From NCBI GenBank assembly GCA_934590165.1, contig CAKTOO010000008.1, positions 1 to 64,000 on the forward strand: a stretch of 64,000 bases of DNA. Reading direction: 5' to 3'. Made by a program: the position numbers and the translations under genes. The DNA is from an uncultured Dysosmobacter sp. Lineage in GTDB: Bacteria; Bacillota; Clostridia; Oscillospirales; Oscillospiraceae. Below the pieces are notes generated by a model that had not been told where the DNA came from, ran no database searches, and saw nothing but the letters and a program-made list of their open reading frames with translations. This document shows positions 43,308 through 50,083 of this stretch, piece by piece (the first letter of the stretch is position 1; the number at the start of each line of letters is the position of its first letter).

Positions 43308-43790
43308 ATGGACCCCACCAGACGCAGGATTCGAAAAATCGACAAGGACGCCCAGCGCTTCGTGGCCCAGGCACTGGGCAACACAAACCTGAGTCTTTCC
43401 GACTATGACATGATTCACACCGTCAACCGCCGCCCCGGCATCACCCAGGAGGAGCTGCGGAAAAAGTACTGTCTGGACAAGAGCACCATTGCCCGCCGGG
43501 CCGCCAAGCTGGAAAAAGAGGGCTATATTGAACGCCGCTCCCACCCGGAGGACGGCCGCCGGAAGCAGCTGTTCATCACAGAGAAGGGCGCGGTCCTGCG
43601 CAACGCCAAGGTGGAGGCGGAGTCCTTCTTCTTCGAGTGGCTCACTGCGGACCTGACGTCCCAGGAGCTGGCGCAGCTGTGCCCGCTGCTGGACCGCATT
43701 CAGCTGCGCAGCCGGGATGAGCGGCGCCAGCAATTCCAGCACCTGCTGGAGGTCTACGCCCAATCCCACGGCGGTTCTTCCAATCCATAA
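43308..43790 (+). CDS. MarR-family transcriptional regulator
   Basis: 160-residue winged-helix repressor. Dimerisation helices flank the DNA-binding core (~38-105): GITQEELRKKYCLDKSTIARRAAKLEKEG contains the recognition helix and HPEDGRRKQLFITEKG the beta-wing. The ATG at 43308 lies 7 nt after AGGGAGG; an ATG at 43302 abuts that site and is unlikely. It stands alone, so its ligand and targets are not indicated by context. Confidence 0.9.
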   Translation: MDPTRRRIRKIDKDAQRFVAQALGNTNLSLSDYDMIHTVNRRPGITQEELRKKYCLDKSTIARRAAKLEKEGYIERRSHPEDGRRKQLFITEKGAVLRNAKVEAESFFFEWLTADLTSQELAQLCPLLDRIQLRSRDERRQQFQHLLEVYAQSHGGSSNP

Positions 43791-43792
43791 TG

Positions 43793-43829
43793 CAAAAGAG
43801 AGGACGGGATAGTCCGTCCTCTCTTTTGC
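43793..43829. terminator. Bidirectional terminator between MarR gene and mtnA
   Basis: CAAAAGAGAGGACGG-gatagt-CCGTCCTCTCTTTTG. Confidence 0.93.
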
Positions 43830-43831
43830 GT

Positions 43832-44893
43832 TTACTCTTTTTCTTCAAACAGCGCCGCCAGGCTTTTGGTAAAGGGCGGATAGCAGATGCCCTTTTCCGT
43901 GACGATGGCGGTGATGAGTGTGTGGTCCGTCACATCAAAGGCGGGGTTGTAGCACTTCACCTCCGGCAGGGCCATGGGCTTTTCGTACCACAGGGTCTTG
44001 ATCTCCTCCCCGTCCCGCAGCTCGATGGGGATATGGTCCCCGTCGGGGCAGGCCATGTCGATGGTGGAGGTGGGGCCCAGCACATATACGGGGATGCCGT
44101 AGTGCTTCGCCAGAATGGCCACGCCGCTGGTGCCGATCTTATTGGCGGTGTCGCCGTTGGCGGCCACCCGGTCGCAGCCTACGAAGCAGGCCTGGACCCA
44201 GCCGTTTTTCATGACGATGGAGGCCATGTTGTCGCAGATGAGGGTCACGTCCACGCCGCCCTTTTGCAGCTCGTAGCTGGTGAGGCGTGCCCCCTGGAGC
44301 AGGGGTCGGGTCTCGTCGGCGAACACCCGCAGCTTCATGCCCTTTTCCGCCGCCAGCAGGAAGGGCCCCTGGGCGGTGCCGTAGCGGGAGGTGGCCAGAG
44401 GGCCGGCGTTGCAGTGGGTCAGCACGCCGTCTCCCTCTTTCAAAAGACTCAGTCCGTATTCGGAGATGGCTTTGCACTTGGCCATGTCGTCCTCATGGAT
44501 CTCCACCGCCTTTTCGTACAGGGCGTCCAGCACCGCCTCCCGGCCCTCCGCCCGGTGGGCCCCGGCGGTCTCCAGCTGAACGTTCAGCGCCCAGCTGAGG
44601 TTCACCGCCGTGGGGCGGGAGCTGTTGAGATAGGCGCTGTACGCTTTCAGCTGTTCCAGAAAGCCGTCCATGTCCGGGGCTTCGATGGTCCGGGCCAGGG
44701 CGTACAGGCAGTAGGCGGCGCAGATGCCGATGGCCGGGGCGCCCCGGACACGCAGCAGGCGGATGGCGTCGTACATCTGCTCCGCCGTCTCCAGGCGGAT
44801 CTCCGTTTCCTCGGCGGGCAGCAGGGTCTGGTCAATGATATACAGGACCTCCGCCGCCTTATCATAGCGGATATTCTGTGCAGGTCTTTCCAT
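43832..44893 (-). CDS. mtnA: S-methyl-5-thioribose-1-phosphate isomerase
   Basis: 353-residue isomerase of the methionine salvage pathway that turns methylthioribose-1-phosphate into methylthioribulose-1-phosphate. Family blocks: [33 protein letters not shown] (catalytic cysteine), [23 protein letters not shown] and NPAFDVTDH. The eIF2B-alpha-like fold could also serve ribose-1,5-bisphosphate isomerase, but these motifs and length fit MtnA. It follows the nitroreductase gene by 12 bp. No other salvage gene is adjacent except possibly the divergent aminotransferase. Confidence 0.93.
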   Translation of the reverse strand: MERPAQNIRYDKAAEVLYIIDQTLLPAEETEIRLETAEQMYDAIRLLRVRGAPAIGICAAYCLYALARTIEAPDMDGFLEQLKAYSAYLNSSRPTAVNLSWALNVQLETAGAHRAEGREAVLDALYEKAVEIHEDDMAKCKAISEYGLSLLKEGDGVLTHCNAGPLATSRYGTAQGPFLLAAEKGMKLRVFADETRPLLQGARLTSYELQKGGVDVTLICDNMASIVMKNGWVQACFVGCDRVAANGDTANKIGTSGVAILAKHYGIPVYVLGPTSTIDMACPDGDHIPIELRDGEEIKTLWYEKPMALPEVKCYNPAFDVTDHTLITAIVTEKGICYPPFTKSLAALFEEKE

Positions 44894-44905
44894 AGGCGTC
44901 CCCTC

Positions 44906-45427
44906 TCACACCCGGACGATGTAGCCGTCCTTCCGGGGCTTCGGCGCGGGCACAGGTCCCTCCGCATAGCCCAGGATGCAGTTGCCGACGCCCCGCAGCG
45001 TCTCCGGCAGGCCCCACTTTTCCAGCAGCGCCTTGCCCTCGGGCATGTCGAACAGCTCTCTCGCCCGGTTGATCCAGCAGGAGCCGACACCCAGGGACCA
45101 GGCCGCCGTCATCAGGTTGCCCAGCACCAGGGAGCCGTCCGCCATCCAGTTGGGGTTCTCCCCGTCCGCCAGGACCACCACCACGGTGGGCGCACCGTAG
45201 AAGGGGTCCGTTCCGGGCTTGCCCTGGATCTCCGCGTTCAGCCGGGACATATAGGAAATGGTCTCCTGGTCCTGGACCACCACCATAACAGCCGGCTGCA
45301 AGCCCTTGCCGGAGGCCGCCCAGGTGCCGGCCTCCAAAATGGCGTCCAGCTCCGCGTCCGTGATCTGCTCCGCCTTGTACTTGCGGATACTGCGGCGCTC
45401 CTTCAGCACGTTCAATGTCTCATTCAT
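44906..45427 (-). CDS. Nitroreductase-family flavoprotein
   Basis: 173-residue FMN oxidoreductase. The N-terminal RRSIRKYKAEQITDAELDAILEAG is the classic nitroreductase FMN-binding opening, and GSLVLGNLMTAAWSLGVGSCWI is the dimer-interface/FMN loop. Substrates in this family range from quinones to nitro compounds. I chose the ATG at 45427, 7 nt after AAAGGGG; an upstream ATG at 45487 lacks a site. First gene of a unit with mtnA. Confidence 0.9.
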   Translation of the reverse strand: MNETLNVLKERRSIRKYKAEQITDAELDAILEAGTWAASGKGLQPAVMVVVQDQETISYMSRLNAEIQGKPGTDPFYGAPTVVVVLADGENPNWMADGSLVLGNLMTAAWSLGVGSCWINRARELFDMPEGKALLEKWGLPETLRGVGNCILGYAEGPVPAPKPRKDGYIVRV

Positions 45428-45458
45428 AACGATTCCCCTTTCCAGGTATGATAGGGCC

Positions 45459-45487
45459 ATTGTATCACGTTTCTCCCCATAGTCCAA
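45459..45487 (-). promoter_or_regulatory. Promoter of the nitroreductase-mtnA unit
   Basis: Minus strand TTGGAC (45487-45482), 17-bp spacer, TACAAT (45464-45459). Confidence 0.78.
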
Positions 45488-45643
45488 AGATTATTTGTCC
45501 GCCGGTGGATTTTTATGCAGATTGGGGCTGGTATTTTCCCTAGCCTTTTGGTATGATTTTCAAAATGCCTCTTTACACGAGGCGCAGACCGCGAAAAATA
45601 ATGCCGCAAAACGGCTGATTCCGACCAGTAAGGAGTGATCCCC

Positions 45644-46807
45644 ATGCCCCGCCCTCTTTCCGCCCGCACCGCCAGCTTCACCGATTCCGTGATCCGGCGC
45701 ATGACTCGGGTCTCTTTGCAGCACGGCGCCGTGAACCTGTCCCAGGGGTTCCCGGATTTTGACCCGCCCCAGGCCATTCCGGACCGGCTGTCCCAGGTGG
45801 CCCACGAAGGTCCCCACCAGTACGCTATTACCTGGGGCGCCCAGAATTTCCGGGAGGCGCTGGCCAAAAAGCAGAGCCATTACATGGGCCTGCCCATCGA
45901 CCCCGACCGGGAGGTCGTAGCCACCTGCGGCTCCACGGAGGCCATGATGTGCGCCATGATGACCGTGGCGGACCCTGGGGACAAGGTCATCGTCTTCTCG
46001 CCCTTTTACGAGAATTACGGTGCGGACACCATTCTCTCCGGCGCGGAGCCCATTTACGTGCCCTTGAACCCGCCGGACTTCTCCTTTGACCCGGAGGTGC
46101 TGGAGGACGCCTTCCGCCAGCATCCCAAGGCCCTGGTGCTGTGCAATCCCTCCAACCCCTCCGGCAAGGTGTTCACACGGGCGGAGCTGGAGGTCATCGC
46201 CGCCCTGGCGGAAAAGTACGACGCTTACGTCATCACCGACGAGGTGTACGAACACATCGTTTACGCCCCGCACCAGCACACCTACTTTGCCTCCCTGCCG
46301 GGCATGTGGCAGCGGACCCTCTCCTGCTCTTCCCTGTCCAAGACGTACTCCATCACCGGCTGGCGGCTGGGGTACATCATCGCCCCGGCGGACATCATCG
46401 AGCGGGCTAAAAAGGTCCACGACTTTTTGACCGTGGGCTGTGCCGCCCCCCTGATGGAGGCGGTGATGCCGGCCCTGGAATTCGGCCAGGACTACTATGA
46501 CGGGCTGTTGGCAAAATACACCCACAAAAAGGACCTGTTCCTCCAGGGGCTGGATGACCTGGGCATCGCCCACACAGATCCCCAGGGCGCCTATTACGTG
46601 CTGTTGGATATCGGCGAATACGGCTATGACAGCGACCTGACCTTCTGCGAAGACCTGGCCGCCAAGGTGGGCGTGGGCGCCGTGCCCGGCTCCAGCTTCT
46701 TCCGAGAGCCGGTGAACCACCTCATCCGGATGCACTTTGCCAAAAACGACGAGACCCTGTACGAGGCCCTGAACCGTTTGGAGGCCATGCACATCCTGAA
46801 AAAATAA
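45644..46807 (+). CDS. Class I/II pyridoxal-phosphate aminotransferase
   Basis: 387-residue fold-type I aminotransferase of the AspC/KBL-like (aminotransferase A / kynurenine aminotransferase) group. Motifs: NLSQGFPDF, YAITWGAQNFREALA, NPSNPSGKVF, ITDEVYEH and the Schiff-base lysine in SSLSKTYSITGWRLGY. The ATG at 45644 follows AAGGAG by 8 nt. With mtnA divergent upstream it could perform the last transamination of methionine salvage, though that is inference. Confidence 0.92.
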   Translation: MPRPLSARTASFTDSVIRRMTRVSLQHGAVNLSQGFPDFDPPQAIPDRLSQVAHEGPHQYAITWGAQNFREALAKKQSHYMGLPIDPDREVVATCGSTEAMMCAMMTVADPGDKVIVFSPFYENYGADTILSGAEPIYVPLNPPDFSFDPEVLEDAFRQHPKALVLCNPSNPSGKVFTRAELEVIAALAEKYDAYVITDEVYEHIVYAPHQHTYFASLPGMWQRTLSCSSLSKTYSITGWRLGYIIAPADIIERAKKVHDFLTVGCAAPLMEAVMPALEFGQDYYDGLLAKYTHKKDLFLQGLDDLGIAHTDPQGAYYVLLDIGEYGYDSDLTFCEDLAAKVGVGAVPGSSFFREPVNHLIRMHFAKNDETLYEALNRLEAMHILKK

Positions 46808-46839
46808 AAACGGAGGCGGCAGTTGCCGCCTCCGTTTTT
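46806..46839. terminator. Bidirectional terminator
   Basis: AAAAACGGAGGCGGCA-gt-TGCCGCCTCCGTTTTT between convergent genes. Confidence 0.93.
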
Positions 46840-46842
46840 CTG

Positions 46843-47088
46843 TCACGCTTCCTCCAGGTATGGACCGGAGTCGTAATGGTTATACTGCTTTTTCAGCTTG
46901 ACCACCAGGGAGCCGTCCGGCTGCTCCTGCTCCTCCAGGATACGGAACTGGGTGCGGCTGCGCCGCATCTGGTTCTGATAGTGTTCATACTCCGCCCGGA
47001 CGGCCTGAACGGCCATCTCATGGGGCAGATCGTCCTTCAGCAGAAAATGCACCGTCTGTTCCAGGCAGGCGGCCTTGATGCGTTTCAT
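46843..47088 (-). CDS. Conserved-looking small protein of unknown function
   Basis: 81 residues, charged and soluble: MKRIKAACLEQTVHFLLKD at the start, a central helix rich in Arg/Gln (AEYEHYQNQMRRSRTQFRIL) and a C-terminal beta-like VVKLKKQYNHYDSGPYLEEA. AAGAAGGAGG precedes the ATG. No domain recognised. A strong ribosome site and its own terminator suggest a real gene. The 210 bp upstream is AT-rich without a clear promoter. Confidence 0.75.
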   Translation of the reverse strand: MKRIKAACLEQTVHFLLKDDLPHEMAVQAVRAEYEHYQNQMRRSRTQFRILEEQEQPDGSLVVKLKKQYNHYDSGPYLEEA

Positions 47089-47240
47089 AGGGAGCCTCCT
47101 TCTTTTTCGGATGTCTGCATTTTACCACCTCGCTTTTTCTGTTTTCAAACAAAAAGTTTTTTGTTTTCGTTTTTTTGTTGTTTTTTCCAAGATATATCCC
47201 ATGAAAAATTGTTGATTTTTTCATGTGTCCCGGTTTGCTA

Positions 47241-47269
47241 TCGACATTCACCGGCGGGTCTGCTATACT
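47241..47269 (+). promoter_or_regulatory. SigA-type promoter of the YgiQ-type gene
   Basis: TCGACA (47241-47246), 17-bp spacer, TATACT (47264-47269). Confidence 0.78.
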
Positions 47270-47297
47270 GAGAGCATCAAAACAAAGGGGAACCTCT

Positions 47298-49286
47298 ATG
47301 GAACGAGATTTTTTGCCCATCTCCCGGGCGGACATGGACCGCCGGGGCTGGGAGCAGTGTGATTTTGTCTATGTCATTGGTGACGCCTATGTGGACCACT
47401 CCACCTTCGGCCACGCCATCATCTCCCGGGTGCTGGAGGACGCCGGATACAAGGTGGGCATCATCTCCCAGCCGGACTGGAAAGACCCCAACAGCATTCT
47501 GGCACTGGGGGAGCCCCGTCTGGCCTTTCTGGTCATGGGCGGCAACATGGACTCCATGGTGAACCACTACTCCGTGTCCAAAAAGCGCCGCCGGACCGAC
47601 GCCTTTACCCCCGGCGGCGTCACCGGCAAGCGGCCGGACCACGCCACGGTGGTATACTGCAACCTCATCCGCCGCAGCTTCCCCCACAAGCCCATCATTG
47701 TGGGCGGCATTGAAGCAAGTCTCCGCCGCCTGGCCCACTACGACTACTGGTCCGACAGCCTGAAGCGCTCCCTGCTGCTGGACGCCCAGGCGGACCTGCT
47801 GCTGTACGGCATGGGAGAGCGCAGCATCGTGGAGGTGGCCGAGGCCCTGGACAGCGGCCTTGCCATTTCCGATATCACCTATGTCCGGGGTTCCGTATAC
47901 AAGACCCGGTCCCTGGAGAGCGTGTATGACGCCCTGACCCTTCCCTCCTGGGAGGCCCTGAACGAGAGCCGCCGCACTTACGCCGAGAGCTTTTACACCC
48001 AGTACTGCAACACGGACCCCTTCGTGGCCAAGCGGCTGGTGGAGCCCTACGAGGCGGAGGGCTGCTACGTGGTACAGAACCCGCCCCAGGAACCCCTGAC
48101 CACCCAGGAGATGGACCATGTGTACGCTCTGCCCTATATGCGGACGTATCACCCCTCTTACGAAAAGCTGGGCGGCGTCCCGGCCATTGAGGAGGTCAAA
48201 TTCAGCCTCACCTCCAACCGGGGGTGCTTCGGCGGATGCAGCTTCTGCGCCCTGACCTTCCACCAGGGCCGCATTGTCCAGACCCGCAGCCACGAAGCCA
48301 TCATCGAAGAAGCCAAGCTGCTGACTAGGGACCCGGACTTCAAGGGCTATATCCACGATGTCGGCGGTCCCACCGCCAACTTCCGCCATCCCAGCTGCCA
48401 AAAGCAGCTGACGAAGGGCGTGTGCCCCAACCGCCAGTGCCTGTTTCCCACTCCCTGCAAAAACCTGACGGTGGACCACAAGGATTACCTGGAGCTGCTG
48501 CGCAAGCTCCGCTGCCTGCCGGGGGTGAAGAAGGTATTCATCCGCAGCGGCATCCGTTTTGACTACCTGCTCTGCGACAAGGACGGCACCTTCCTGCGGG
48601 AGCTGGTGGAGCACCATGTCTCCGGTCAGCTGAAGGTGGCGCCGGAGCACATCGCCGACCCGGTGCTGAGCATGATGGGCAAGCCCTCCAACGAGGTGTA
48701 CCGGCGGTTTCTTGCCAAGTACCAGCATCTCAACGAAAAGCTGGGGAAAAAGCAGTTCGTGGTGCCCTATCTCATGAGCAGCCACCCCGGCTCCACGCTG
48801 AAAGAGGCCATCGCCCTGGCGGAGTACATCCGGGACCTGGGCTACATGCCCGAGCAGGTCCAGGACTTCTATCCCACCCCCTCCACCATCTCCACCGTCA
48901 TGTACTATACCGGCCTGGACCCCCGGACCATGCAGCCGGTGTACGTGCCCACCAGCCCTCACGAAAAAGCCATGCAGCGGGCGCTCATCCAGTACCGGGA
49001 CCCGAAGAACTACCGCCTGGTGCGGGAGGCGCTGGAGACCGCCGGCCGCCAGGACCTCATCGGCTACGGAAAGGAGTGCCTCATCCGCCCCGCCGGCCAG
49101 CGGCCGCCCCAGGACGGCAAAGCCGGCGGCCGTTCCGGCCAGAGCGGCACCGGCAGCCGCTTTAAACGCTCCCAAAGCGCAAGCTCCGGGAAGCCCGCCA
49201 GGAGGCAAAAGCCCGGTTCCCGTCCCACCGGCTGGGCCAAGCCCTCGCCCAAAAAGAACAAGCCCGCCCGCAGGGGACGGACCTGA
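47298..49286 (+). CDS. YgiQ family radical SAM protein (UPF0313)
   Basis: 662-residue radical SAM enzyme. The N-terminal B12-binding-like region (~1-290) is followed by the [4Fe-4S] motif C310-x3-C314-x2-C317 in GCFGGCSFCAL and a radical SAM barrel. The family DUF3362 C-terminus (TPSTISTVMYYTGLDPRT) follows, and the last ~60 residues are a basic, low-complexity tail rich in Lys, Arg, Ser and Pro. The biochemical role of YgiQ proteins is unresolved. I chose the ATG at 47298 with AAAGGGG 7 nt upstream. Confidence 0.92.
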   Translation: MERDFLPISRADMDRRGWEQCDFVYVIGDAYVDHSTFGHAIISRVLEDAGYKVGIISQPDWKDPNSILALGEPRLAFLVMGGNMDSMVNHYSVSKKRRRTDAFTPGGVTGKRPDHATVVYCNLIRRSFPHKPIIVGGIEASLRRLAHYDYWSDSLKRSLLLDAQADLLLYGMGERSIVEVAEALDSGLAISDITYVRGSVYKTRSLESVYDALTLPSWEALNESRRTYAESFYTQYCNTDPFVAKRLVEPYEAEGCYVVQNPPQEPLTTQEMDHVYALPYMRTYHPSYEKLGGVPAIEEVKFSLTSNRGCFGGCSFCALTFHQGRIVQTRSHEAIIEEAKLLTRDPDFKGYIHDVGGPTANFRHPSCQKQLTKGVCPNRQCLFPTPCKNLTVDHKDYLELLRKLRCLPGVKKVFIRSGIRFDYLLCDKDGTFLRELVEHHVSGQLKVAPEHIADPVLSMMGKPSNEVYRRFLAKYQHLNEKLGKKQFVVPYLMSSHPGSTLKEAIALAEYIRDLGYMPEQVQDFYPTPSTISTVMYYTGLDPRTMQPVYVPTSPHEKAMQRALIQYRDPKNYRLVREALETAGRQDLIGYGKECLIRPAGQRPPQDGKAGGRSGQSGTGSRFKRSQSASSGKPARRQKPGSRPTGWAKPSPKKNKPARRGRT

Positions 49287-49291
49287 AAAGT

Positions 49292-49326
49292 CTCCGCCTC
49301 CGCGGTATGCGGAGGCGGGAATTTTT
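49292..49326 (+). terminator. Terminator of the YgiQ-type gene
   Basis: TCCGCCTCCGC and GCGGAGGCGGGA around a short loop, then ATTTTTG. Confidence 0.85.
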
Positions 49327-49334
49327 GCTTTTCA

Positions 49335-49363
49335 TCATACCCACCGTTTCCGCCGCATAGGCT
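49335..49363 (+). promoter_or_regulatory. Candidate sigma-E promoter of spoIIID
   Basis: TCATACC (49335-49341), 14-bp spacer and CATAGGCT (49356-49363) match the sigma-E pattern (-35 KMATATT, -10 CATANNNT) at the key ATA and CATA...T positions. It lies ~31 bp before the TTG start. spoIIID is sigma-E-driven in the mother cell of B. subtilis. Confidence 0.65.
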
Positions 49364-49393
49364 GAACCAACAAGAGGCGGGGAGTGTTGTGCT

Positions 49394-49506
49394 TTGAAGG
49401 GTAATATGGAGGACCGGGCGGAACGCCTGGCTCAGTACATCATCGAAAACCGGACCACAGTCCGCGCCGCCGCGCAGAAATTCGGCATCAGCAAATCCAC
49501 CGTACA
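49394..49506 (+). CDS. spoIIID: spoIIID, 5' part of an interrupted gene (codons 1-37 and two bases of codon 38)
   Basis: Encodes MKGNMEDRAERLAQYIIENR and on through AAAQKFGISKSTVH, the first helices and most of the helix-turn-helix of SpoIIID, the mother-cell regulator acting between sigma-E and sigma-K. From the TTG start the spacing to QYI equals that in B. subtilis SpoIIID, supporting TTG 49394 (GGGGAG upstream). After STVH the frame runs into unrelated residues (TDDTIRNG) through a hairpin to a stop at 49675. The missing half, KDISERLPQF onward, is at 58887-59022. Joining at CCGTACA gives 249 nt (82 residues plus stop). Confidence 0.9.
49500..49506 (+). repeat. Left attachment core (attL side) CCGTACA
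   Basis: Direct repeat partner of 58880-58886. Inside the element it continues TACGGATG, the inverted complement of CATCCGTA at the right end. Confidence 0.8.
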
Positions 49507-49711
49507 TACGGATGACACGATAAGGAACGGTCCCCGCAGCGCGCAGCGGGGACCGTTCCGCTTTGCCCGCGAGGCGCCAAAGCCTGCCTCAGGGCGGTAT
49601 TTTTGCGTTCCGCGTTCATTCGCCTTTTGTCTATTGCAGCTATATCTGTTATTTTTTCTGTGGGATTTTTTGTAAAATTATTCAGAAAATCATAGAAAGT
49701 CCTTTTTTCGG
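49507..49711. other. Left end of the element, no gene seen
   Basis: Contains a 14-bp perfect hairpin (GGAACGGTCCCCGC at 49524-49537 with its complement at 49546-49559) and then AT-rich DNA up to the leader promoter. The hairpin may insulate element transcripts from spoIIID transcription. Nothing else recognisable. Confidence 0.5.
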
Positions 49712-49740
49712 TTGCACCGGGAAAGCCAGATATGTATAAT
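49712..49740 (+). promoter_or_regulatory. SigA-type promoter of the ilvBN leader
   Basis: TTGCAC (49712-49717), 17-bp spacer, TATAAT (49735-49740), ~340 bp before ilvB. Confidence 0.85.
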
Positions 49741-49821
49741 AACAAACAATAAAGATGTCTTATTTATCTTTGAATGAGGCAAGACCGTCCGTTGGCCGCC
49801 GTAATGGCGGCGGAGGCTCCC

Positions 49822-49974
49822 ATGTATATGACGATGGCTACCATTCACATCTTGTTGATTGGCGCGATTCTGATTTTTGCCCTGATTTTGGTGATTGGGA
49901 ATGAGAATCGTGTAATTGGTCATGTTTACAGCAAGGGAGCTGCCGCCTCAGCCGCTCTGTTTCGGAGCCGCTGA
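49822..49974 (+). CDS. Ile/Leu/Val-rich small ORF in the ilvB leader (candidate attenuator peptide)
   Basis: 50 codons from ATG 49822, 5 nt after GGAGG, to TGA 49972-49974. Codons 8-25 read IHILLIGAILIFALILVI: 14 of 18 are Ile, Leu or Val, and seven of the eight Ile codons there are ATT although neighbouring genes favour ATC. It lies between a strong promoter and a strong terminator directly upstream of ilvB, whose product makes Ile, Leu and Val precursors. That layout suits a leader peptide whose slowed translation prevents termination. Alternative: a small single-helix membrane peptide, since the same residues form a transmembrane helix. Confidence 0.55.
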   Translation: MYMTMATIHILLIGAILIFALILVIGNENRVIGHVYSKGAAASAALFRSR

Positions 49975-49975
49975 G
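49946..49975 (+). promoter_or_regulatory. Leader hairpin before the ilv terminator
   Basis: CTCAGCCGCTC pairs with GAGCCGCTGAG (one mismatch) and holds the leader-ORF stop. Further upstream GGTCATG (49918-49924) can pair with CGTGACC (50001-50007), the 5' arm of the terminator, as a competing antiterminator. Confidence 0.4.
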
Positions 49976-49995
49976 CACCGCGGAAACATACTTTG

Positions 49996-50033
49996 AAGTC
50001 CGTGACCTGAACACCCGGGTCACGGACTTTTTT
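49996..50033 (+). terminator. Terminator between leader ORF and ilvB
   Basis: AAGTCCGTGACC and GGTCACGGACTT around a 10-base loop, followed by TTTT. It lies 50 bp before the ilvB start, so read-through must be controlled if ilvB is expressed from 49712. Confidence 0.85.
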
Positions 50034-50083
50034 CACGCTGCGGCGCCCATCCGGCCCGCAGGAACTGATAGGAGGAATGTGTT

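Noticed and set aside
49774..49974. Type I toxin-like membrane peptide with antisense antitoxin
   Set aside because: Size and hydrophobicity would fit, but no antisense promoter is visible and the position before ilvB with a terminator makes a leader role more economical. Kept only as an alternative.
49747..50033. T-box riboswitch upstream of ilvB
   Set aside because: GCACCGCGG at 49974-49982 resembles the end of a T-box and AAGATGT/ACATCTT could close a stem, but the UGGN bulge sequence, specifier loop and stem I loop motifs are not found. A peptide attenuator fits better, though a covariance-model search would settle it.
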